From contig JASBUI010000006.1 in the NCBI GenBank assembly GCA_030148005.1, positions 62,001-126,000 on the forward strand: a stretch of 64,000 nt of DNA, in the 5' to 3' direction. Under the pieces are notes generated by a model, which saw only the letters and a list, made by a program, of their open reading frames with translations, had not been told where the DNA came from and made no database searches. Shown one piece after another: positions 37,947 to 45,101 of the stretch. The translations under genes and the position numbers were made by a program. The number at the start of each line of letters is the position of its first letter. Position 1 is the first letter of the stretch. This stretch comes from Paracoccaceae bacterium (lineage in GTDB: Bacteria; Pseudomonadota; Alphaproteobacteria; Rhodobacterales; Rhodobacteraceae).

Positions 37947-37961
37947 TTGTTAACTTAACAA
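37947..37961. promoter_or_regulatory. operator-like palindrome TTGTTAA-C-TTAACAA
   Basis: Perfect seven-base arms around one base, starting two bases upstream of the XRE start codon and about 100 bases from the desaturase start. It is a likely self-binding site of the XRE regulator. Confidence 0.6.
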
Positions 37962-38062
37962 AACAAGTGTGACTTTATGTTGTGCATCTTCCGAATTTTA
38001 ACGCAGGCGCGCAAGTGTTAGCTGAAGTCAGGAAGTTTTTCTTATAAGTTCTGGAGGTTTAG

Positions 38063-38968
38063 GTGCGAACGCACAGGCGCGCCAAGGGGGCCGAATGGCC
38101 GACCCTTGGACTGATCATATCCTGCTATGCCCTCTGGGCCGTGGCAACCAGCTGGCTGGCCCAAATGCATATGGGCGCGGCGGTTGTGCTGACGGCGGTT
38201 GCGGTGGCGCTTTACTCATCTCTGCAGCATGAGATCATTCACGGCCACCCTTTCGCAAATCGCCGCCTGAACGAGGCGCTGGTTTTTCCCGGGCTGTCGG
38301 TCCTGATCCCCTATGTCAGGTTCCGCGATACCCATCTGGCGCACCACCGCGACGCGGTTCTGACCGACCCTTTCGACGATCCCGAGGCGAACTATCTTGA
38401 TGGCGCAACTTGGGAAAAACTGCCCGCGCCGCTGCGGCTGATCCTAAGCCTCAACAACACGCTGCTTGGGCGCGTGACGATCGGCGTTGCCGTGTCGCAG
38501 GCGGTTTTCATGTACTCAGACGCCAAGGCGGTAATGCGCGGTGACCGGCAGGTGCTGATGGGCTGGCTTTGGCACATCCCGGCGGTCGCTTTGGTTGGTA
38601 TCTGGCTTTGGCTTGCCGGGTCGATGACGCTTGGCACCTATATGATCGCTGCCTATGCCGGTCTGTCGCTGATCAAGATACGCACCTTTCTGGAGCATCA
38701 GGCGCATGAGCGCGCGCGCGGGCGCACGGTGATCATCGAAGATCGCGGGCCGCTGGCGCTTTTGTTTCTCAACAACAACCTGCATGTCGTGCACCACATG
38801 CACCCCGCCGTGCCTTGGTACCGCCTGCAAAAGCTTTATCGCCAGAACCGCGAACGCTACCAAAGCCGGAACGGCGGATATGTCTATCGCTCATATGCGC
38901 AGGTTTTCCGCCGCCACCTGATCCGCGCCAAAGACCCTGTGGCCCACCCGCTTTGGCGGCGCGGATGA
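38063..38968 (+). CDS. membrane fatty-acid desaturase
   Basis: A 301-residue integral membrane di-iron enzyme. The three His boxes are HEIIHGH (residues about 56-62), HLAHHR and HVVHHMHP, with four or five hydrophobic spans between. The start is GTG with TGGAGG eight bases upstream. It would introduce a double bond or hydroxyl into a fatty acyl chain. It is divergent from the XRE gene with a palindrome between them. Confidence 0.88.
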   Translation: MRTHRRAKGAEWPTLGLIISCYALWAVATSWLAQMHMGAAVVLTAVAVALYSSLQHEIIHGHPFANRRLNEALVFPGLSVLIPYVRFRDTHLAHHRDAVLTDPFDDPEANYLDGATWEKLPAPLRLILSLNNTLLGRVTIGVAVSQAVFMYSDAKAVMRGDRQVLMGWLWHIPAVALVGIWLWLAGSMTLGTYMIAAYAGLSLIKIRTFLEHQAHERARGRTVIIEDRGPLALLFLNNNLHVVHHMHPAVPWYRLQKLYRQNRERYQSRNGGYVYRSYAQVFRRHLIRAKDPVAHPLWRRG

Positions 38969-39011
38969 AACTTGGCTTGCCACCCGCCTGAGCGGCGTGT
39001 CAGTGGGTGGC

Positions 39012-39920
39012 ATGGAAGCATGGATCTACCTGACAATTGCCGCGGCGCTTTTTCAGACGCTGCGCTTTATGCTGCAAAAGCAACTGGCAACGGCGGGCCT
39101 TTCGCCCACCGGGGCGACCTTTGCGCGTTTCGTGTTCTCGGCCCCTGTCATCGCGGTCGGCGTTGGGATTTACCTTGTCGCCTCTGCCCAAGTGTTGCCG
39201 CGCTTTGCGCCGGCTTTCTGGGGCTACGCCTTTGTCGGCGGGCTTTCCCAGATACTGGCAACCGTGGCGGTCGTCGCCCTTTTCGCGCAGCGCAATTTTG
39301 CCGTCGGCATCACCTTCAAAAAGACCGAGGTTATCCAGACCGCATTGGTCGGTTTTCTGCTGCTGGGGGAGCGTGTGACCGCCCCGGCGCTTGGCGCGCT
39401 TGTCGCGGGGCTGGCCGGTGTGCTGCTTTTGTCGGATGCGCAAGGCGGGGCCCGGCCTGAACGTGGCCTGCGCCGGTTCTTCAACCGGGCGGCAGGTCTG
39501 GGGCTGTTGTCAGGGGTATTTTTTGCCTTTGCGGCCGTCGGCTATCGCGCCGCATCGCTTTCGCTGGAAAGCGGGGATGTGGCGCTTCGCGCAGGCCTGA
39601 CGCTGGCGGTCGTGACATTGGGCCAATCAGCGGCGCTTGCGCTTTGGCTATGGTTTCGCGCGCGCCCAGAGATCGGACGCATCTTTCGAAACTGGCGCAA
39701 AACAGCGCTGGTTGGCATGGCCTCTATGGCCGGAAGCTATTGCTGGTTCGCCGCCTTCACATTGCAAAGCGCGGCTTATGTCTATGCGGTCGGGCAGATA
39801 GAGGTGATCTTTGGCTTTCTCATTGGCATCGCCGTCTTTGGCGAGAAAAGCACGCCGCGCGAATTGGGCGGCATCGCGCTTTTGACCGTCAGTATCGTCG
39901 GCCTTATTCTGGTAGCCTGA
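39012..39920 (+). CDS. EamA/DMT family transporter
   Basis: A 302-residue inner-membrane protein with ten predicted spans in two EamA repeats (first ending VAGLAGVLLLSD, second ending IALLTVSIVGLILVA). The duplicated signature is seen around GITFKKTEVIQTALVGFLLLGERVT and YAVGQIEVIFGFLIGIAVFGEK. The ATG at 39012 is chosen over GTG codons at 38997 and 39003. The substrate is unknown. Its 3' end overlaps the convergent NUDIX gene by 17 bases. Confidence 0.85.
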   Translation: MEAWIYLTIAAALFQTLRFMLQKQLATAGLSPTGATFARFVFSAPVIAVGVGIYLVASAQVLPRFAPAFWGYAFVGGLSQILATVAVVALFAQRNFAVGITFKKTEVIQTALVGFLLLGERVTAPALGALVAGLAGVLLLSDAQGGARPERGLRRFFNRAAGLGLLSGVFFAFAAVGYRAASLSLESGDVALRAGLTLAVVTLGQSAALALWLWFRARPEIGRIFRNWRKTALVGMASMAGSYCWFAAFTLQSAAYVYAVGQIEVIFGFLIGIAVFGEKSTPRELGGIALLTVSIVGLILVA

Positions 39921-40599
39921 CGCCCGGCCCATAGATCCGCTGAAAAAGGCTTGCCTCATCAGTGTTGTTGAAAAACGGCACAGAGGCGGGCGGGCCAGCC
40001 TTATCCACAAGCGCCGAAACCTCGGCCAGAACAACTTCTGTTATAAAGGGCAGGTCCAGATCGCGCGCTTCATCGAGCGCAATCCACTGCAGATGCGAAA
40101 GTTCGTCCGAAGCGGCCGAAAAGTCATCAAGATCACCCGCGACATGCGCTGCATCCGCCAGAAAAAAGCGCGCATCGAACCGGCGCGGGCGGCCGGGCGG
40201 GGTAATTGCGCGAAAGACAAAGGTCAGCGCGGCAGCACTGGGCAAAAGCTTGCGGCGGTCAAAATCGCGCCAGTCGCGGGGCGCGGGGTGCCCCCAGCTT
40301 CCCGGCTGCGCCAGCATCAGCCCTGTCTCTTCCCAAAGCTCCCGAATTGCCGCCGCCGGAAGCGCCGCGGCGCGGTCCGGATCGGGGGCCTCTGAAAGGC
40401 GCTTGGCACAGGTTTCATTGATCGGCTCGGCCAGTTCAATGTCCAGATCGCCCTCATCCAGCGCGCCGCCGGGAAAGACGAACTTGTTCGGCATAAAGGC
40501 CGCCTTGGCGCCGCGTTGGCCCATCAGGATACGGGCCTTGCCAGCGCCGCGCCGCAAAAGGATCAGCGTGGCAGCGTCGCGAACAGGTACATCATTCAT
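39904..40599 (-). CDS. NUDIX hydrolase
   Basis: A 231-residue pyrophosphohydrolase. The Nudix box is split by an insertion: GGALDEGD is separated by about 35 residues from RELWEETGL, as in the NUDT19/RP2-like group, some members of which hydrolyse CoA derivatives. The start at 40599 is the first Met of the homologous region. It lies 32 bases after the DUF983 gene on the same strand, so the two are probably co-transcribed. Confidence 0.85.
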   Translation of the reverse strand: MNDVPVRDAATLILLRRGAGKARILMGQRGAKAAFMPNKFVFPGGALDEGDLDIELAEPINETCAKRLSEAPDPDRAAALPAAAIRELWEETGLMLAQPGSWGHPAPRDWRDFDRRKLLPSAAALTFVFRAITPPGRPRRFDARFFLADAAHVAGDLDDFSAASDELSHLQWIALDEARDLDLPFITEVVLAEVSALVDKAGPPASVPFFNNTDEASLFQRIYGPGVRLPE

Positions 40600-40631
40600 C
40601 GGCCGGCCCCTCCGCAAGGGATGGCCCCGCG

Positions 40632-41045
40632 TTAACCGCTGCCGCCGAACCCGTGCATGCGTTTGGCCCATTGGATCGCAACGATGAGCCCCTTCAATCT
40701 GGGCAGAAGGTAGAGCGATAGGGTGACCGAGCCAACCGCGAAAATCGCGAAAAGCGTCAGCGGCTCGGGCCGGAAGGTTGTGAAGACGATCAAAAGCGCC
40801 GGGGCGATGATATGCCCCACGATCAGGATCGTCAGATACGCCGGTCCGTCATCGGCCCGGTGGTGGTAAAGGTCCTGCGCGCAGGACGGGCAGGTGCGGC
40901 GCACCTTAAGATAGCTTTCCAGCATGGGCCCCGCCCCGCAACTGGGGCAGCGGCGCCGCCATCCGCGCCACATGGCCGGTTTAAGCGGGCGTTCGTCTTC
41001 GGCCATGGTGGTCACCTGAGGCGCTGAAGGGGCAGTATCTGTCAT
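40632..41045 (-). CDS. DUF983 family membrane protein
   Basis: A 137-residue protein. It has an N-terminal zinc-ribbon-like pair of CPSCG/CPSC motifs (RRRCPSCGAGPML and RRTCPSCAQDLY) followed by two membrane spans (LTILIVGHIIAPALLIVF and LFAIFAVGSVTLSLYLLP). This is the DUF983 layout; function is unknown. The start at 41045 has AAGAGG upstream. The divergent 191-base gap to the EF-hand gene has no strong hairpin. Confidence 0.85.
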   Translation of the reverse strand: MTDTAPSAPQVTTMAEDERPLKPAMWRGWRRRCPSCGAGPMLESYLKVRRTCPSCAQDLYHHRADDGPAYLTILIVGHIIAPALLIVFTTFRPEPLTLFAIFAVGSVTLSLYLLPRLKGLIVAIQWAKRMHGFGGSG

Positions 41046-41236
41046 GAGGGGTACCTCTTTGGGTCGCTTGCAATCTAGTCCTTTTGCCGCGCTGTGACAG
41101 GGGTAAGCGGGCGCTTGCGGCGGCATGTCGCAAATATTTCGCACCCGCCGCGACGGAAAACCGGCGCCGGGCCGTTTGATGCTTTGAACGCAGCAACAAT
41201 GTGTTCACCCGATTTTGGAAACGAAAGGAAAGTCGA

Positions 41237-41722
41237 GTGGAAAAGTCTACAATTCTGGCAGGTATCACGATCATGGCGCTGGGCGCGGCAAGCCTTGGAA
41301 CGGTCGCAATGGCCGACGGGCGCAAGGGCATGGAGGGACGCGGCGACCGGCCCGACTTTACCCAGCTTGACGCCAACAGTGACGGGCAGATCACCCAAGC
41401 CGACATTGATCAGCTTCGCGAACAGCGTTTTGCCGCAGCTGACGCCAACGGCGACGGTGCGCTGTCACCCGAAGAGATGCTTGCCGCCGCAGAAGGCAAA
41501 GCCGCAGAGCGCATGAAAAAGCGCACCGAGGCGGTTTTTGAGCGCCGGGATGCAAACGGCGACGGCCTTCTTAGCCCCGATGAGATGAAACCGCAGGACA
41601 GCGCGCGGATGTTCAAGCGGTTTGACAAGGACGGCGATGGCGCGATCTCCAAGGCAGAGTTCGAGGCCGCAAAGGAAGGTCGCGGCGGACACCGCAAGGG
41701 CAAGCGCGGCCAAAAGGGCTAA
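41237..41722 (+). CDS. exported EF-hand calcium-binding protein
   Basis: A 161-residue protein with a signal peptide (ILAGITIMALGAASLGTVAMA). Four EF-hand loops are visible: DANSDGQITQAD, DANGDGALSPEE, DANGDGLLSPDE and DKDGDGAISKAE. The tail is basic (HRKGKRGQKG). The start is GTG after AAAGGAAAG. It lies 78 bases before an ECF sigma factor operon and may be its target or a calcium sensor upstream of it. Confidence 0.88.
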   Translation: MEKSTILAGITIMALGAASLGTVAMADGRKGMEGRGDRPDFTQLDANSDGQITQADIDQLREQRFAAADANGDGALSPEEMLAAAEGKAAERMKKRTEAVFERRDANGDGLLSPDEMKPQDSARMFKRFDKDGDGAISKAEFEAAKEGRGGHRKGKRGQKG

Positions 41723-41800
41723 CCCTGCGTGCGCGCGCCTGCGGATATGCAAGGCGCGCGCATTGCGATCACGTCGTGCTGGCGATAGATCAACCGGATA

Positions 41801-42385
41801 ATGGATATGCCCCTTGATGCCATGGACGAGGTGACGGACGACGCGCTGTTGGTGCTTTACGCCAATGGCGACGCAGGCGCGGCGCGTGCCCTGACGCTTC
41901 GCCTGACGCCGCGTGTTCTGGCCCATTCCTATCGTTTGCTGGGCGATAGGGCCGAGGCCGAGGATGTGGCGCAGGATGCAATGATGCGTCTGTGGAAAAT
42001 CGCGCCGCACTGGCGGCAGGGCGAGGCGAAGGTGACAACCTGGCTTTACCGTGTGGTCGCCAACTTGTGCACCGACCGGCTTCGCAAAGCGCGCGGCGTC
42101 GGGCTGGACACGATCCCCGAGCCGGCGGACGAGACGCCGGGACCGGCGGACAACATGGTGGATGCGGCCCGCGCAAAGGCCCTGCAGCAGGCGCTGCAGA
42201 CGCTGCCAGAGCGCCAGAGGCAAGCGGTTGTCCTGCGCCATATTGAAGGGTTCCAGAACCCGCAGATTGCGGAGATCATGGAAATAAGCGTGGAAGCGGT
42301 TGAAAGTCTGACCGCAAGGGGAAAAAGGGCGCTGGCGGCCGAACTTGCCGGGCGCCGCGATGAATTGGGGTACTACGATGGCTGA
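41801..42385 (+). CDS. ECF-type RNA polymerase sigma factor
   Basis: A 194-residue sigma-70 family protein with only regions 2 and 4. Region 2 includes EAEDVAQDAMMRLWK and TTWLYRVVANLCTDRLRK; region 4 includes LPERQRQAVVLRHIEGF and the helix-turn-helix IAEIMEISVEAVESLTARGKRAL. The next gene overlaps by eight bases, and a heavy-metal-sensor-like gene follows, so this is probably an envelope or metal stress sigma factor held by an anti-sigma protein. Confidence 0.88.
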   Translation: MDMPLDAMDEVTDDALLVLYANGDAGAARALTLRLTPRVLAHSYRLLGDRAEAEDVAQDAMMRLWKIAPHWRQGEAKVTTWLYRVVANLCTDRLRKARGVGLDTIPEPADETPGPADNMVDAARAKALQQALQTLPERQRQAVVLRHIEGFQNPQIAEIMEISVEAVESLTARGKRALAAELAGRRDELGYYDG

Positions 42386-42749
42386 CAAGACCCAACCAAA
42401 AGACGACGGCCTTGATCTGCAGGCGTTCTTTGATGCCGCGCAAGGCCAAGGGCCAGAGGCCTCGCCCGATCTGCTGGCGCGGGTTCTGGCCGATGCCGAG
42501 GATCAGCGCGCCGCGCCCGTTGCGCCGGCGCGCCGCCCGCGTCTGCCGCGCCTTCGCGCCCTTGCCGCGGCGCTGGGCGGCTGGCCGGCCTTTGCCGGTC
42601 TTGCGACGGCGGCGGTCACAGGTGTCTGGATCGGGTTCTCGGCGCCAGATACGGTCGATGATCTGACGGCCGGCTATCTTGGCATTGCCGAGACACCGCA
42701 GTTTGCCGATCTGATGCCCCAGTTCGACATGTTCATGACGGAAGGTTGA
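42378..42749 (+). CDS. small membrane protein, possible anti-sigma factor
   Basis: A 123-residue protein overlapping the sigma gene by eight bases. An acidic/polar cytoplasmic N-terminus with an RRPRLPRLRAL basic patch precedes one predicted span (GWPAFAGLATAAVTGVWIGF) and a short C-terminal segment. No named domain is recognised. Overlap with the sigma gene and one-span topology suggest an anti-sigma role by analogy. Confidence 0.6.
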   Translation: MADKTQPKDDGLDLQAFFDAAQGQGPEASPDLLARVLADAEDQRAAPVAPARRPRLPRLRALAAALGGWPAFAGLATAAVTGVWIGFSAPDTVDDLTAGYLGIAETPQFADLMPQFDMFMTEG

Positions 42750-42751
42750 AA

Positions 42752-43240
42752 ATGGCTGAAGCACCTCAAAAGAACGGCAAAGGCCTTGTGATCGCTCTGG
42801 CCCTGTCGATGTCACTGAACCTCTTGATTGCCGGCGCCGTTGCCGGAGCCATGCTTGCAGGCGGCCCGCGCGGCGCTCGGGACGCGGGCCAGCCCCGGGC
42901 CGAGGGACTTGGCGCCTTCAACGTCTTTGCCCAGGCGATGACCGAAGGGGACCGGCGGGCAATCGGCAAAGAGCTAAGGCAGAACCGCGGCGTCTTTCGT
43001 CAGGCAAGGCGCGATGCGCGCGCCGAGGTGTCGAAGGTTGTCGAAGCTTTGCGGCGCGAACCTTTCGATGCGGCCGCCCTGAACGCGGTCTTTGCGGCGC
43101 AGCAGACCCGCGCAGCCGATCGCGTCGCATTGGGCCAAAGGATGTTGCTGGAGCGCGTCACGGCGATGAACGAAGCGCAGCGCCGCGACTACGCCGACCG
43201 GTTGGAAGCCATCTCAAAGCGCGGGCCTGCGCGCCGCTGA
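42752..43240 (+). CDS. periplasmic heavy-metal sensor-like protein (CnrR/ZraP type)
   Basis: A 162-residue protein anchored by one N-terminal span (GLVIALALSMSLNLLIAGAV). The rest is helical and Arg-rich (FRQARRDARAEVSKVVEALRREPFD and a QQTRAADRVALGQRMLLERV helix), matching the Metal_resist family that includes CnrX and ZraP. No His/Met cluster typical of a metal site stands out, so it may sense stress other than metal. The start has GGAAGG six bases upstream. Confidence 0.75.
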   Translation: MAEAPQKNGKGLVIALALSMSLNLLIAGAVAGAMLAGGPRGARDAGQPRAEGLGAFNVFAQAMTEGDRRAIGKELRQNRGVFRQARRDARAEVSKVVEALRREPFDAAALNAVFAAQQTRAADRVALGQRMLLERVTAMNEAQRRDYADRLEAISKRGPARR

Positions 43241-43296
43241 CTGGCGCCTTGGCGGGCCAAAGCGGCCGGGTTTGCATCGGTTTTGCAAAGGGTTTG

Positions 43297-44697
43297 TCAG
43301 GCGGCCGTCCGGCTGACGGTGACCTGATCGCGCCCTTCGGACTTGGACCGATAAAGCGCCTGATCGGCTGCATGCAGCAAAGCCTCGACCGGGCTGGGGC
43401 AAATCGCGGACGTCTGGCCCGCCGGAACCGGACCCATGGCGATCCCGATGCTCATGGTCACGGGAACCTCGGTGCGCCCATCCTTTAAAAGCACCGGTTT
43501 CTCGCGCATGATCCGGCATAGCCTTTCGGCGGCAATGCGCGCCTTTTCAAGGCTGGTTTCCGGCATGGCGATCAGGAACTCTTCGCCGCCCAGCCGCGCC
43601 ACAAGATCGACGCTGCGCAGGTTGTCCAGAAGACGGCGCGCCACCTCGACCAGAACATCGTCGCCGCCGCTGTGGCCATAGGTGTCGTTCACCGATTTAA
43701 AGCGATCAAGATCGGCGATCATGACCGCAAAACCGCGATCAAGGCTTTGGGCCCGCGCCGCCATGCGTCCCAGATGCGGCAGCGCATAGCGGCGATTGAA
43801 CAGGCCCGTCAGCGGATCGGTCATGGCCAGTTTCAGCCCGTCGCGCACCGAGGTGCGAAGCCGGTCAGCATCGCGTTTCCGCTGGACCTGAACGCCAAGC
43901 CGCAGCGCAAGTTCGGCCGCATCAAAGCCGCTGCACATTACATCGCTTGCCCCAAGATCCAGCGCCATCACGGCGGCTGCGGGGTTGTCCACCGTCAGAA
44001 CGGCCAGAACCGCCGCGTGGCGGCTTCCCTTGCGGCTGCGAAGTTCGGGAAGAATTGTCAGCGCAGATCCGGGGCGTCCGGCGCAATCGACCGCAAGGAT
44101 CAGCGCATCCGCCCCATTTGCGCCGGTGTCCGAAAGCAGCGCCTCTTCCGGCGACCACACTTCGACCGAATGCCCGGTCTTGGCCTGAAGCGCCCGCCGC
44201 CATGCCGTAGCCTCGACAAGATCGCTTGCCACGATGGCAACGCGCGCGGGCGGCTCAAATGTGGCGGCGCCTTCGTAAAAGCCCAGTGCCTTGTTCGTGC
44301 CATCGCGCAGCCGAAGCTCTTCGGTGGCATCGCGCGCGCGCAAAAGACTGCGCAGACGCGCCAGCAAAAAGGCGTCATCCATGGGCCGCTCAATGACGTC
44401 CTCGGCCCCGGCGCGCAACAAATCCAGCCGGCCCTGAGTGTCGGTTTCCGTCGAAATGGCAACAACCGGCACGGTCGCGAAAAGATCGGCGTTCTTGATG
44501 CGGGAAATGGCTTCGACGCCCGACGCATTGCCGGATACACCGACAATCACAAGATCGGGCGGCAGCGCGGAGGACGCGATCAACGCCTCGGAGAACCCGG
44601 TGGCAAGACCGGCGTCATACCTTGCGGCCGAAAGTTTCACTTTCAGCGTGATCCGATTTGTCGCAACCGGATCTACGATTAAGATGCGGCCCGCCAT
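43297..44697 (-). CDS. pleD: PleD-like diguanylate cyclase with degenerate receiver domains
   Basis: A 466-residue protein of two receiver domains and a C-terminal GGDEF domain. The active site is GGEEF, preceded by DPLTGLFNRR and an intact RxxD inhibitory site (RSVD) five residues upstream, so it should make c-di-GMP with product inhibition. The first receiver has Gly at position 53, where the phosphorylated Asp is expected (PDLVIVGVSGN), and RP in place of the conserved KP. The second receiver also lacks a clear acceptor context. Control is therefore probably not by classical phosphorylation. It is divergent from DUF3572. Confidence 0.88.
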   Translation of the reverse strand: MAGRILIVDPVATNRITLKVKLSAARYDAGLATGFSEALIASSALPPDLVIVGVSGNASGVEAISRIKNADLFATVPVVAISTETDTQGRLDLLRAGAEDVIERPMDDAFLLARLRSLLRARDATEELRLRDGTNKALGFYEGAATFEPPARVAIVASDLVEATAWRRALQAKTGHSVEVWSPEEALLSDTGANGADALILAVDCAGRPGSALTILPELRSRKGSRHAAVLAVLTVDNPAAAVMALDLGASDVMCSGFDAAELALRLGVQVQRKRDADRLRTSVRDGLKLAMTDPLTGLFNRRYALPHLGRMAARAQSLDRGFAVMIADLDRFKSVNDTYGHSGGDDVLVEVARRLLDNLRSVDLVARLGGEEFLIAMPETSLEKARIAAERLCRIMREKPVLLKDGRTEVPVTMSIGIAMGPVPAGQTSAICPSPVEALLHAADQALYRSKSEGRDQVTVSRTAA

Positions 44698-44812
44698 TCT
44701 TGGCCTCCGTTTGCTGCTCGCGTTGCGTCTTGTGCCTCGGGCTTTGCTCAGTATTTATTGACAGAAGTTAAGAAAACCTTTCGGGCAGCATTAAAATTGG
44801 AGGAAAACTTGA

Positions 44813-45094
44813 GTGAATGAGCGGGATCGTGCCGAATGGATTGCAATCCGGGCACTGGGCTGGCTGGCCTCAAACGAAGAGGTGATGCCGGTCTTTCTGG
44901 CCGCAACGGGCGCAGCGGCCGATGAATTGCGCCAAAGAGCGAATGAACCGGCGTTTCTGGTGTCGGTTCTGGACTTTCTGATGATGAATGACGACTGGGT
45001 CGTCAATTTCTGCGATGGCGAGGCCATCAGCTATGACAGCCCGATGCGCGCGCGCCATGCGCTTCCCGGCGGCGAAGAGGTGAATTGGACCTAG
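44813..45094 (+). CDS. DUF3572 family protein
   Basis: A 93-residue soluble helical protein (AIRALGWLASNEEVMPVFLAATG, then a conserved FLMMNDDWVVNFC). DUF3572 genes are typically beside divK/pleD in alphaproteobacteria, as here. The start is GTG with a GGAGG site upstream. Function is unknown. It converges on the reductive dehalogenase gene, seven bases away. Confidence 0.85.
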   Translation: MNERDRAEWIAIRALGWLASNEEVMPVFLAATGAAADELRQRANEPAFLVSVLDFLMMNDDWVVNFCDGEAISYDSPMRARHALPGGEEVNWT

Positions 45095-45101
45095 GCGGCG
45101 C

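Noticed and set aside
44758-44763. TTGACA as a -35 box for the DUF3572 gene
   Set aside because: No acceptable -10 element lies 16-18 bases downstream.
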